Of a stretch of DNA of 64,000 bases, positions 53,181 to 62,623 are shown piece after piece. This DNA is from Muscardinus avellanarius. Its lineage: Eukaryota; Chordata; Mammalia; Rodentia; Gliridae. The stretch spans positions 149,289,349 through 149,353,348 of the forward strand of contig OY726560.1 of NCBI GenBank assembly GCA_963383645.1, given 5' to 3'. Under the pieces are notes generated by a model, which saw only the letters and a program-made list of their open reading frames with translations, did not search any database and was not told where the DNA came from. Made by a program: the position numbers and the translations under genes. Numbering within the stretch: the stretch's first letter is position 1; every line of letters starts with the position of its first letter.

Positions 53181-53194
53181 ATTACTTGAAGTGG

Positions 53195-53235
53195 AGAGGG
53201 AGAGAGAGAGAGAGAGAGAGCGCCAGAGAGAGAGT
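53195..53235 (+). repeat. (GA)n microsatellite
   Basis: GA units with a GCCA interruption at about 53221-53225. Confidence 0.9.
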
Positions 53236-53519
53236 GAGCGCTCTCTTTACTGGGGAGAAAGAAGGACTCATCTTGTTAGTTCAAGAGTTGTGCCCAAATC
53301 CTCTCAGTGTCGGTCTTGTGATTATCCTTTGTCCACCTCAGCGTCTCTCATAGGAAATGTGATTCCAAGACTCGGACGCTTCCCCTTCCACCCAGATCAC
53401 AGAGACCAGCATGTGGGTGCCCCTGACAACACGTGAGACCGCGCTGTGAACATGTGGCCTCAGATGAACAGTACAGGACTCTCCGTCTCTCCCCATCCCT
53501 TCTAACAGTTCTTGCCTCC

Positions 53520-53740
53520 CAATAAAAAGAGAAACTGTTAAGAAAAATCAGGCCAAGATTGTCCCAGAGGGAAAATATGTTTTGAGTCTAGTGGAGGCCT
53601 TTGCTGAGTGACATTAATTATACTCGTTTAGGTCTGACATTATTAATTAACCTTCTCAGCTGTTTATATTGTAGCCTCTTATTAAAACAATATGATTAAA
53701 ACAAATAATTAAAGACGATTACTACCTCCTTCAGTGTGTA
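53520..53740. promoter_or_regulatory. candidate conserved AT-rich block
   Basis: Dense homeodomain cores: 'GACATTAATTATACTCG', 'ATTATTAATTAACC', 'CTTATTAAAACAATATGATTAAAACAAATAATTAAAGACG'. Repeat-free and bordered by an old L1 fragment. Composition-based call. Confidence 0.42.
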
Positions 53741-53744
53741 CATC

Positions 53745-54330
53745 ATTTCAAGCTTACAAAAAGATTTGCTATCTACAATCTCAACTGATACACTGATTCT
53801 ATGAAGTCAGTATGGCAAGACTTATTCCTTTTTCCTTCATCGTTTTTAGGAGGAGAAGCTATATGTAACATGAAACCTAGCATTTTTGCTATTTTTCAGC
53901 AAATAAGTACCTTTGCAATCTTGTGCAACCAGTACCGCTGTTCACTTCCAGAACTTTTTCATCCCCAGAGGAAAGTCTGAGCTCATAAAATAACTCTACA
54001 TTTCCCCTCGCCCAGGTCCCAGTAGCCGTCAATACACAAACCGTGTCTGTGAATTCGACTTTTCTGGGTACCTCACACATCAATCATGCAATAATTATCA
54101 TTTTATATCTGGCTCCTCTCACTTAGTATAATGTCTTCAGGCTTCACCCAGGTTGCTGCATGGATTGGAATTTCATTCCTTTGTAAGGTGGAATGGTATT
54201 TATTGCACGTGCACATCATATTTTGTATGTCATATTTTGTTTCGCCATTCATCTGTCCAGGACACATTTGAATTTAGCTTTTACTTTTTGGCTACTATGA
54301 ATAGTGCAGCTCTGAACATTAGAAAAGCTG
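53745..54330 (-). mobile_element. ancient L1 (L1M-type) 3' region, antisense
   Basis: Reverse-complement landmarks on the plus strand: 'CAATCTTGTGCAACCAGTACCGC', 'TCCAGAACTTTTTCATCCCC', 'TGGCTCCTCTCACTTAGTATAATGTCTTCAGGCTTCACCCAGGTTG', 'CCATTCATCTGTCCAGG', 'TTTGGCTACTATGAATAGTGCAGCTCTGAACATT'. Clearly old. Confidence 0.8.
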
Positions 54331-54336
54331 TATTCG

Positions 54337-54458
54337 TGTGTGTGTATGTATATGTGTGTGTGTGTGTGTGAGAGAGAGGGGGGGGGAGGGAAGGGGAGGG
54401 GAGGAGAGGAGAGGAGAGGAGAGGAGAGAAGAGGAGAGAAGAGAGAGAGAAAGAGAGA
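54337..54458 (+). repeat. (TG)n followed by an 89-bp pure purine tract
   Basis: TG/TATG units (54337-54369) pass into uninterrupted purines (54370-54458) with a G-quadruplex-type stretch at 54378-54401 (runs of 9, 3, 4 and 4 G) and GGAGA pentamers. Confidence 0.93.
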
Positions 54459-54469
54459 TACTGTAGATT

Positions 54470-54610
54470 AAACCATTAAACCCAGGAGCATTCTACCTCT
54501 CTATCCCCTAGCCCTATTTTATTTTTTATTTTGAAACAGGGTCTCACCAAGTTGCTAAGACTGAGATCTTCTTGTCTCAGCCTCCTGAGTACAGGGGTTA
54601 CAGCTATGTA
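54470..54610 (-). mobile_element. B1-dID SINE, antisense, partial
   Basis: 'AAACCCAGGAGCATTCTACC', 'TTTATTTTGAAACAGGGTCTCACC', 'CTCAGCCTCCTGAGTAC'. The start of the B1 half is lost. Confidence 0.85.
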
Positions 54611-55099
54611 CTTCGGAAGCTGTGTCTTTATTTAACAAATGTAGTTAAGGCTTCCATGTAGTCACATGAGATAAGGCGGGGACTCCCAACCCCGATGGCC
54701 AGTCAGCATGGCTTGAAAACCTGTCCGGCGCCACACTGGACCAATTCAGTATCTCTGAAGGGGCAGCTGGATAGGGCTTCTTAAAGGAAATTCACCAGTG
54801 GAGTCTTCTGCACAGCCTGAATCAAGGGTCCTTGAGTTGGAAACAGCAGGACTCTACCCCCATCCCAGCCACTCTTGGGTTTCTCCTTTGGGTCTCCCTT
54901 TCTTTATTAAAATTGCCTCTCATAGTCCATGGATCAAAGTGAATCCTCATTTCACTTTTAACCCATAATTTATAGCAGGGGAAAAAAAATGAGGATTTTT
55001 TAAATCAAAATTCAAGCTCACAAAGGGAAGCCCGCTCTCAGTACCAGGAAGCCAAGTGTTGGTTTGTTGGCTAAATATATGGATTCATTTGTTTTCTGC
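54611..55099. other. unique sequence
   Basis: No repeat or gene recognised. Confidence 0.4.
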
Positions 55100-55440
55100 A
55101 TTTTAATCATCTCATTTTAATAACACACCACAATACAAACAATTGTGTGGGTTAATTCGGCTCCATTTAAGAAGTCTTGTTCTGTGCGCCAGAGCTTGTT
55201 GTTCAGTCTAGTTAAATACTCATGCATTAAAATGCTAATAATTAAACTGTTACGATTGACTAATGAACTCTGCCAGCGATAAATGATAGTCTTGTTAGAT
55301 TCACTGCACAGCAAGCCTCCCTTTGTACTAAGAAAGTTAAAGGTTAAAGCGCTCTTGAAACCAATGAGTGGGTCTAGAAGCAATTACAATTTTTCCTTGA
55401 AACTAATAGTTACTACAATAATGTTTCAATTCCAACCCAG
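55100..55440. promoter_or_regulatory. candidate conserved regulatory block
   Basis: Repeat-free, with 'AACAATTGTGTGGGTTAATTCGG', 'TGCATTAAAATGCTAATAATTAAACTG', 'TTACGATTGACTAATG', 'AGCGATAAATGATAG' and 'AAGCAATTACAATTTTTCC'. Motif types and density resemble deeply conserved developmental enhancers. Confidence 0.45.
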
Positions 55441-55704
55441 TAAGAGCAAAAGGAATAGAAAGGAGGGAGGGAGGATGACTCTGAGCTCTATTCACAGAGA
55501 AGGATGTGGGGCTTTATTTAGCCCACAAGGCAGATGGCGTGGTTATTCAGGCTAAAGCCCACTTAGTTACAAACATCCTTCTTGGAACCCAGTCTCCCAA
55601 GGATGCCGGCTAAAATGGCGATTTCTCAGGACACAGCAGCAGGTGCTCCGGGCTCGCTGGTATTATTTAGGATACAGTGGTAAAAGCAATGCAGGAAATT
55701 TCTC

Positions 55705-55800
55705 CTCAGTTCTCGGTGTGATTCTAGGCAAGTTGCTTAATCTCTCTGGACCTCAATTTTCTCATCGTCAGAAGCAAGATAATAACAGCTCTCCGTGGAG
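55705..55800 (+). mobile_element. MIR, sense
   Basis: Clear core: 'TGTGATTCTAGGCAAGTTGCTTAATCTCTCTGGACCTCAATTTTCTCATCGTCAGAAGCAAGATAATAACAGC'. Confidence 0.75.
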
Positions 55801-56012
55801 AATATTCTCTCTGTTCTGCTGGGCCTCTGGCTCCCATTGATGTTGCTCCTTGGCCCATTCATGGGGTTAGGCAGGCGTTGATTCCAACTGACCATATGCC
55901 AGGAGTGAGCATGTGACCCAGCCTGGCCAATCAGAGCACCACATTCCTCTGGCCACAAATAGGCTTGATGGGAACCAATCAGAGACATTGCAAGCTCCAG
56001 CCAGAACAATCT
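55801..56012. other. unidentified, possibly old repeat
   Basis: 'GAGCATGTGACCCAGCCTGGCCAATCAGAGC' recalls a common mammalian interspersed repeat, but I cannot name it. Confidence 0.3.
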
Positions 56013-56016
56013 AAAA

Positions 56017-56059
<43 letters not shown>

Positions 56060-56060
56060 G
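56013..56060 (+). repeat. (AAAT)n microsatellite
   Basis: About 12 uninterrupted AAAT units. No recognisable SINE body precedes it. Confidence 0.95.
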
Positions 56061-56176
56061 GCGACACCCTGGGGGGCTGAGGAGCTGGGTCCAGCCTCAC
56101 TTTGGGGCCTTTCAGTGACATGAGCTCACATTTCCCTTTGATTCTTCACATAAACCAGTTTGAGTTGAATTCCATT

Positions 56177-56595
56177 CATTCCTGTATTCACTCATCCATT
56201 CGCACTGAGGATTGAATCCAGGGGCGTTCTACTGCGGAGCTATACCCTCAGCCCTATTTTATTTTTTTATTTTAAAACAGGGTCTCAAACAGCTGGGCGT
56301 GGTGGTGCACGCTTGTAATCCCAGCGCTTGGGAGGCAGAGACAGGAGGATCGCGCAGGTTCGAAGCCAGCCACGCGCTCTGGCTTAGGAGACCCTGTTTT
56401 CAAATAAAAATGTAAAAGTAGGTCTGGGAGTGTAGCCCGGAGGTAAAAGGGCTTCCAGAAACCCCAGTACCACCAAAAAACAAAACAAAAACAAAAACAA
56501 ACAAAATAAAACAGGGTCTCACTAGGTTGTAGAGGGCGTCACCAAACTGCTGAGACTGGCCTCAAAACTGCAATCCCCTTGTCTGAGCCTCCCTC
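56177..56595 (-). mobile_element. B1-dID SINE, antisense, interrupted by another SINE
   Basis: The ID-like half lies at about 56201-56287 and the B1-like half at about 56508-56595. The outer flanks share TGAGTTGAATT (56161-56171, 56596-56606), a perfect TSD continuing imperfectly. A sense SINE splits it at the linker. Confidence 0.9.
56288..56506 (+). mobile_element. variant B1-dID SINE nested in an older SINE
   Basis: Near-consensus variant: 'CAGCTGGGCGTGGTGGTGC', 'CAGCGCTTGGGAGGCAG', 'GCGCAGGTTCGAAGCCAGCC', 'CTGGCTTAGGAGACCCTGTTTTC', 'AGGTCTGGGAGTGTAGCCCGG', 'AAACCCCAGTACCACC', then an A/C-rich tail. A perfect 15-bp TSD, TAAAACAGGGTCTCA, lies at 56273-56287 and 56507-56521. Confidence 0.95.
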
Positions 56596-56803
56596 TGAGT
56601 TGAATTTCTATTGCTGGAAATGGAGTATCTCAGAGGGTAATTGTGAGCAATAAGTTAGTGTATGGTTTATGCGTTAGAGGATTCTCCCAAAATGGTAACC
56701 ATATAATGAAAGGGACATTGGGAAATTGACCATCAGGACAATTTCCCAATGTTACGACACCTCCTGCCTACACATTCTTATATATATCCTTAAAGCCATA
56801 GGT

Positions 56804-57027
56804 CAGCTGGGTGTGGTAGTGCATGCCTGGAAACCAGTACTAGGGAGGCTGAGACAGGAGGATCGTAGGTTTGAGGATAGCCTCAGCAAGTAGTGAAACT
56901 CTTATCAATCTAAGGAGACTCTGCTTTCAAATAAGAAATAAAATCAGGCTAGGAGTGTATAGCGCAGAGCAGAATGCCTCTGGGTTCATTCCCCAGTACC
57001 ACAAACAAATGAAAATAATAATAATAC
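56804..57027 (+). mobile_element. B1-dID SINE, sense, TSD AGCCATAGGT
   Basis: 'CAGCTGGGTGTGGTAGTGCATGCC', 'GAGGCTGAGACAGGAGGATCG', 'CCCCAGTACCAC' with an AAT-rich tail. A perfect 10-bp duplication AGCCATAGGT lies at 56794-56803 and 57028-57037. Confidence 0.92.
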
Positions 57028-57037
57028 AGCCATAGGT

Positions 57038-57349
57038 AAAGATGAAGTGGCTTGGTCAGATGTGGCAAAGATGCGATCAAGTTGAGCAGCAAAGATGACA
57101 ACACACAGAAGATCTGGTGGAGCGAAGCCCTCCAGGCACTCGGGGGCTCCTCTTCCTGAAGACCCCCAGCCCCTTTCTAAGAACACAGTAAGAATCTGCT
57201 GAGAAAACGCACCACGATCATGGCTCTCGCGGCACTCGCTCACCTATTCGCTAGCAGTTCTGGTTGACTTTGGACTCAAGCTCAACAGCCCGCATTTAGA
57301 CACCCAGCGGGGCTCGAGCATGTGACTGGAGCCTGTGCTTGGAGGCGCC
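57038..57349. other. unique sequence
   Basis: Nothing recognised. Confidence 0.4.
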
Positions 57350-57450
57350 GTGTAGCAGGAAGTGCGGAGGATCTCAAATCAGTACATCCCGCTGACCTTC
57401 AGTAGACCGCTGCCCCTCTCTGGGACCCCTCATCTCTAAGAGGAGGATAA
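57350..57450 (+). mobile_element. possible MIR, sense
   Basis: 'GACCGCTGCCCCTCTCTGGGACCCCTCATCTCTAAGAGGAGGATAAA' follows the 'cctctctgggcctcagtttcctcatctgtaaaatgagg' part of MIR. The rest is lost. Confidence 0.45.
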
Positions 57451-57452
57451 AG

Positions 57453-57658
57453 CGGGGTGTGGTGGGGCACCCCTGTAATCCCAGAATTTGGGAGTCGGAG
57501 ACAGAAGGATCACAGGTTGGATGCCAGCCTCAGCAATTTAGCAAGAACTTGGCGAGGCCCTCTTTTTAAATAAAAATTAAATAGGGCTAGGGGGTGGGGT
57601 ACAGCTCAAATATAGAATGCTCCTGGGTTCAGTCCCCAGTACCACAAAAGAAAAAAAT
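57453..57658 (+). mobile_element. B1-dID SINE, sense
   Basis: 'GGGGTGTGGTGGGGCACCCCTGTAATCCC', 'GGGAGTCGGAGACAGAAGG', 'GGGCTAGGGGGTGGGGTACAGC', 'GTCCCCAGTACCAC', A-rich tail. Confidence 0.92.
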
Positions 57659-57772
57659 AAAAGAAGACTAAAAGACCCTTGTCCTCATATCAGAGCTGTT
57701 AGGAAAAGTAAAGACTAGGGCTGAAGCTATGGGAAAGAATAACAATTAACCATTTATATGGAGAATCTTTAG

Positions 57773-58222
57773 ATTTTTTATTTTTATTTTTTAATGGTGC
57801 ATTGCATTTATACATCGTAATGGGGTAAAAAACTTGTGTAGACATAAATGCACACATCAGCCAGCCAGCCCCCACCCAGTCCCCACCCGACTCCCTCCCC
57901 AGCCCTCCCTCTCATGCTCGGCTTAGTGGTTGACTATGATATGAATAAGAACATCGTGCACTTTGAAGAGTTTCCTTCCTCCCCTCCCATCCCCACAGTT
58001 AGGTTGCCTTGTTTGCTCCTCTAGAGGATCTCCTTTTCCACCTGGAGTTCCTCCTATGACCCCTTTCACCGTGGCTCTCACATATTAGGGAAAGCATCGA
58101 TTTCTTACTTTTTGCGACTGGCTAATCTCGCTTAGCATAATGTCCTCCAGCTCCATCCATTTCCCTGTAAATGCTACAATTGTGTCTTTTGATGGCTGAG
58201 TAAACATTCCATTGTGTACCTA
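57773..58222 (-). mobile_element. 5'-truncated L1 3' end, antisense, with TSD
   Basis: A poly-T start marks the tail, followed by 'TAATGGTGCATTGCATTTATACATCG', a C-rich G4 complement (57869-57888), 'GGCTTAGTGGTTGACTATG', 'CTGGAGTTCCTCCTATGACCC', 'GACTGGCTAATCTCGCTTAGCATAATGTCC' and 'AACATTCCATTGTGTACC'. Flanks GAATCTTTAG (57763-57772) and GGATCTTTAG (58223-58232) form a 9/10 TSD. About 450 bp of the L1 3' UTR. Confidence 0.92.
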
Positions 58223-58238
58223 GGATCTTTAGTTTTTA

Positions 58239-58468
58239 TCGTTTTTTTTTTTTTTTTTTTTTTCCTTTTGTATTAGTAGGGATTGAACCCAGGAACACTT
58301 TACCTGTGAACTAAACTCCCAGGCCTTTTTTATTATTTTATTTTGAAACAGGACCATGCTAAGTTGCTGAGGGTCTGTGAGTTGCTAAGGCTATCTTCAA
58401 ACCTGGGATCTTCTTGTATGAGATGCTCAAGTACTGGAATTACAGGCGTGCGTCGCCACAGCCAGCTC
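58239..58468 (-). mobile_element. B1-dID SINE, antisense
   Basis: Poly-T at about 58241-58263, 'GGGATTGAACCCAGGAACAC', 'TTTTGAAACAGGACCATGC', 'GTTGCTAAGGCTATC', ending 'GTCGCCACAGCCAGC'. It inserted just beside the L1 end. Confidence 0.9.
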
Positions 58469-58616
58469 GATAGACCTTTTCCATCTACCTCTGCACGGTG
58501 TGGATCAAAAGCATAATACAAATAAAAGAAGGCTGTTGTATCCCCTGCAGTTCTTTTCTGTTCATACCATTTATTCCTGTCTCACCAGGAAATTTATCCT
58601 TTAATAAGTATTTACA

Positions 58617-58817
58617 GCCAGGTGTGGTGGCACACGCTGTAATCCCAGCATTTGGGAGGCTGAGACAGGAGGATCGTGGTTGGCAGCCAGTCTCAGCTAC
58701 TTAGGCCCTTTGCAACTCAGTGAGACCCTGTTTCAAAATAAAGAATAAAAAAATAGGGCTGGGGGTGTAGCTTGGAGGTAGAATGTCCCTGGGTTTCATC
58801 CTTAGTACTGAAAAAAA

Positions 58818-58858
<41 letters not shown>
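58617..58858 (+). mobile_element. B1-dID SINE, sense, (AAAT)n tail
   Basis: 'GCCAGGTGTGGTGGCACACGC', 'GAGGCTGAGACAGGAGGATCG', 'GGGCTGGGGGTGTAGCTTGGAGG', then about 11 AAAT units (58815-58858). ATTTACAG near both ends may be the TSD. Confidence 0.93.
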
Positions 58859-58865
<7 letters not shown>

Positions 58866-59110
58866 CAGAGCATCTATTCTGTGTGTAACCCATGCTGGGT
58901 GCTGTGGATAAAACTATGAAAAAATAAATATGGTCTCAACTTTCATGATGTTTATAGTCTAGTAGGACCCCTGCCAATAGGAATTGGTACAGTAAATGTC
59001 TAATTACAGTTGTGACTAATCCACAATGGAAGAGAAAGGAAGGTATGAAAGAACAATTGCTGGGGAGCTGGGAGGAGGTCAAGGGAGCTCTCTGAAGGGT
59101 CAGATTTGAC
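58859..59110 (+). mobile_element. ancient interspersed repeat, family uncertain
   Basis: 'TACAGAGCATCTATTCTGTG', 'CATGCTGGGTGCTGTGGATAAAACTATGAA', 'TGGTCTCAACTTTCATGATGTTTATAGTCTAGTAGG' and 'GGTCAGATTTGACTGG' follow the order of the common 'inventory-like' mammalian repeat seen also at 48595. I cannot assign it to a named family. Confidence 0.4.
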
Positions 59111-59389
59111 TGGAAATTGAATGAATGAGAGTGGGGACCACAAGTGGGTGAGAAAAGGGGTTCGGGAGCCACAGCAGAGAGAGGAACCAGGATCTGGAAG
59201 CTCCTGAGGACACAGCCCAGGTCCTCTGTTCCTTTATATGCTGCTCCTGGCTCCACCTGGCCCCGTGCCAACACCCAGGGGTCCCTGTGAAGGAAAGGCC
59301 CAGAGCCAGCTGGTCATGGAGAATCTGGTGGTCCAGAGGCCTCTCCACCTCCATTCCCATCTCTTATTCCAAGTACCCTGTTGCATTTC
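59111..59389. other. unique sequence
   Basis: Possibly a continuation of the preceding old repeat; otherwise unrecognised. Confidence 0.3.
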
Positions 59390-59720
59390 CGTTCCTTCTT
59401 AGTGACGTCGGGCACGAGCATGTGACTTGCTTTGGCTGGCAGGAAGCGACCAGAAGATATGAGGGTCACTTCCTGGCTGAAGCTTTAAGACCCCGTGCTT
59501 GCTTCACCTGGTTTCCCTCCTCCTGCCCCAGCCTGCCTGTGCTTCCCCATGGAGGCTCTTCTCATCTGGGCCTCCAGGGAGAGGAAAGAGAACAGAGTCC
59601 TGCAACCCACGCAGACGTGGGCATGAGCTAGAGATACAGGCTTGTTTGCTGGGCCACTGAGATTTTGCTGTATTTTGGTTGTGACATTTTTTCTTACAAG
59701 TTAGCATTCTATACAAATTC
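59390..59720 (+). mobile_element. possible MaLR-related LTR remnant
   Basis: 'GCATGTGACTTGCTTTGGCTGGCAGGAAGCGACCAGAAG', 'GGTCACTTCCTGGCTGAAGCTTTAAGA' and, near the end, 'GGGCCACTGAGATTTTGCTG' resemble a mammalian LTR ending in the 'taagccactgagatttgg' motif. The family name is uncertain. Confidence 0.45.
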
Positions 59721-60247
59721 TAATGTCATAATAATGATGCAGGGCAGTGGGGGCCCTATTGCCTGAACCCTAGGGAAGCCTGCAGACTACCTTCCAGACG
59801 TTTCTAGCTAAAGGACAAGACATTGGAACACTTGTCTATAGGACCCATCCTCCCTGCAGTGGGATGCCCTCTCCCACAATTCCACATTGTCCTCAGAGGT
59901 GGGTTTAGTGGAATCCCCTGACTCTGGAGAGGTTCTAAGTAGAGAGGGCAGAGACACTGAGTGTGCCCTTGATATGAGGCTCTGCCAGGACTTCCCTCTG
60001 CTTGGGTGATGTCAGAGACAGCCAGAGAAGAAGTGACACAGGACATAGACAGCACCCACCACATGTGGCGGTGAGAGCACCACCACTAGCACCTCTGAAA
60101 AGACTCCAGACTGTCTCCCAGAATTTTCTTCCCAGGGATGAGAAGTCCTGGCAGTATCTGCTCATCACAAGTCTATCCTCTACTGAGGCCCCTGGATTCC
60201 TGCTTCTGTTCCCTTCCTGGGAAAGAAAAAAGTAAAAAGAGAAATAG
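59721..60247. other. unique sequence
   Basis: Nothing recognised. The 229-codon minus frame at 59935-60624 owes its length to the tetranucleotide repeat that follows. Confidence 0.4.
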
Positions 60248-60398
60248 GGATGGATGAATTGAGTGGATAAATGGATGGATGGATGGATGGATGGATGGAT
60301 GGATGGATGGATGGATGATTGAATGGATGGATGGATGGATGGATGGATGGATGATTGAATGGATAGATGGATGGATGGATGGATGAATGGATTGATAA
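60248..60398 (+). repeat. (ATGG)n tetranucleotide microsatellite
   Basis: About 35 GGAT/ATGG units. Two 'ATGATTGAATGG' interruptions (about 60314 and 60350) split it into blocks of similar length, suggesting a larger duplication within the array. Confidence 0.95.
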
Positions 60399-60883
60399 AG
60401 GGTGTTGTTATTGGGAGATTTAGGGGTAGCTGGAGGCTGAGGACATCTCTGCCCCCATCTAATGGAGGTAGGCAATGGAAGTATGTGTACCTTCCCCTGG
60501 CATCTGCCCACTGCCCATGAGGGATCATCTGCAGATGTGAAACAGGCTCAGATAGCATCAGAGGACTCCTCAAGATTCCTGAACCCCTTCCCCCAGCCCC
60601 ACTTCCTTTTGGGCATGAAGGCAACTAAGTGTGCCCTCAAGGTCAATGTTCTGGCCCAAAACCTCGGAACAAAGGATGAGTCCCATAGCGGGGCTCAAAC
60701 CTGGGCAGCCACAAGAATTTTCTTTCCTGGATTGGCTCCAGTGCAGCCAAAGCCCAGCCGGAAGCCAGAAGTTAATGAGAACACCGCCCCATGCACCTGA
60801 CTTTTCAAAATCAGTTATGAAACTGTCTCATCAACCCCATGTTAATGTCTTTAAAAAAAAACTTAAAATTAATTTTGTTTAAA
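60399..60883. other. unique sequence
   Basis: Nothing recognised. Confidence 0.4.
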
Positions 60884-60892
60884 AAACTCTCA

Positions 60893-61070
60893 GGCTGGGC
60901 GTGGTGGCGCCTGGTTGTAATCCCCGCGCTTGGGAGGCAGAGACATGATGATCGCGTTGGTTTTCCAAATAAAAAATATAAAATAGGTCTGGGAGTGTAG
61001 CCCGGAGATAAAAGGACTTCCAGGAACCCAAGAACCACACACACAAAATAAAATAAAATAAAAAAATAAA
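60893..61070 (+). mobile_element. variant B1-dID SINE with internal deletion, TSD
   Basis: 'GGCTGGGCGTGGTGGCGCC', 'CCCCGCGCTTGGGAGGCAGAGAC', then a jump to 'GGTTTTCCAAATAAA' (about 35 bp of the left half missing), 'AGGTCTGGGAGTGTAGCCCGGAG', 'CTTCCAGGAACCC' and an (AAAAT)n tail. AAACTCTCA is duplicated at 60884-60892 and 61071-61079. Confidence 0.92.
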
Positions 61071-61079
61071 AAACTCTCA

Positions 61080-61991
61080 CATTCTCTTAGCTCCAGAAAA
61101 GTGCTTAGAATTTGTTTGAGAATGTAGCCATAAGCAGCATGTGAGCCGGCAGGTTGGATTCTGCCCACTGCTCTGCCACCAGGCACCCTGTGCCTGCCCG
61201 GCGTCCACCTGTCCTCGCACAGAAGCCCAGCCTGCTCTTGCTGTCACTGTCCATTGTCCCAGGCAGGCAAGTGGTAGCACTGGTGACTTTGCGCAGAACG
61301 TCAGACCCTCCTGGGCCAGCAGGGTGACCTCTATGGATGTGCAGCAACTCAGTGGTTACTGTCGAGATGGGTAGAGCCTGTGGCTCATTACTTCAACAAG
61401 CAGCAATGGGGAAAGAGCTGTGTGACTCTGCCCTCCGCAGCCCCCGGAGGCAAGAAGACCCAGGAATCCAAGAGGCAAGGCCTTGCGAGGGTGGGCACTG
61501 AGGCAGTCCCCAAAGGCCAGGGTCCTGGACATTCTGGCCGAGGTCCATCAACAGCAGGGTGCTGTTTTCTTTTAAGCCAGGACATGGGAACAAATTCATA
61601 GGAGGGGGGTTTACAAGACTCACAAAGTATACTGTACAACCACTACTGCGCTAGCCGAGTCCATTCCTGACCTTCGTTTTAAACACCGTTTGGAAAGTGA
61701 TACAGAAATCCTGGCCAGGGTCAGGGAGAGGTGGCGGTCACATGGTAGAATTAAGACAAACATTGTATTCTTTCTTTTTCCAGAGGAGGACATTGATGGG
61801 CAGGGATGGGAAAAGACTTAATAACTGAATGCTTATATGTCTACAGAGGGTTTGGGTAGTATGTGTCCTACCAGGCTTATTCCTACAGCTAATGATATTG
61901 TTTCTGTTTGTTTTGTTTTAATGAAGCAGGAGGGTCTTAAGTTAGATCTGAAGAAGGCTGTCTCCAGATAAAGGGTATTTATGACAGCAAT
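61080..61991. other. unique sequence, nothing recognised
   Basis: Overlapping frames of 67-98 codons on both strands; no homology recognised. Confidence 0.4.

Positions 61992-62033
<42 letters not shown>
61992..62033 (+). repeat. (TG)n microsatellite
   Basis: Uninterrupted TG units. On the minus strand this is (CA)n at the tail of the antisense ID element beside it. Confidence 0.97.
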
Positions 62034-62035
<2 letters not shown>

Positions 62036-62104
62036 GCTAGGGATTGAAGCCAGGGCACCACACATGCGAGGCATGTGCTCTACCACTGAGTTACACTCCA
62101 GCGC
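62034..62104 (-). mobile_element. ID element monomer, antisense
   Basis: Full ID head in reverse: 'AGGGATTGAAGCCAGGGCACC', 'GAGGCATGTGCTCTACCACTGAGTTACACTCCAGC'. It keeps the anticodon-arm region, so it is not a broken B1-dID. Confidence 0.88.
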
Positions 62105-62357
62105 TAGCAGTGGTTTTCCTGACTGAGATGGTAGAATCTGTCTCTTCCTGAAAAACTTGGGAATCTGTCTTCTGAGTGGTAGGTACAGCTCTCACTGCAG
62201 ATTTAGTCTTAATTTGACAACTAATTAAAAAAAATAAGAAAAGCGGAAAGCCTCTCCTTTTGTTTTTCGTCTTTCATTTCACACAATTGTGTTTCTCATA
62301 GGCAAATAGTGCTACGCTCAATTCGTATTTTTCTTCCCATTTTTTTCTCCTTTTCTT

Positions 62358-62549
62358 TTTCTAACGATACTGAGGATTGAGCCCAAGGGACTCTCCCACT
62401 GAGGTACACACACCCCAGCCTTTTAAAATACCTTTTTTATTTTGAAATGAGGTCTCTTAAATTGCCCAAGCTGGCCTGAAACTTGTGACCCTCCTGCCTT
62501 GGTTTCCCAAGTAGCTGAGATTATAGGCATGCGACACTGCACCCAGAAG
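62358..62549 (-). mobile_element. B1-dID SINE, antisense, old
   Basis: 'GATACTGAGGATTGAGCCCAAGG', 'TTATTTTGAAATGAGGTCTC', 'GCCCAAGCTGGCC', 'CTCCTGCCTTGG', ending 'GACACTGCACCCAG'. Confidence 0.87.
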
Positions 62550-62584
62550 GTTTGCATTTTTCAAGAAAGTTTGTCCTGACCTAT

Positions 62585-62585
<1 letters not shown>

Positions 62586-62623
<38 letters not shown>
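62586..62623 (+). repeat. poly-T tract, 38 bp
   Basis: Pure T. No SINE body follows directly, so it is a free-standing homopolymer or the remnant of a lost element. Confidence 0.95.

Noticed and set aside
59935..60624. 229-codon open frame, minus strand
   Set aside because: The middle is a translated (ATGG)n array (Ile-His-Pro-Ser repeats); the flanks have no recognisable protein character.
62034..62104. tRNA gene
   Set aside because: The tRNA-like boxes belong to an ID retroposon; the same applies at 25015-25083. The folded acceptor stem of a functional tRNA is not present.
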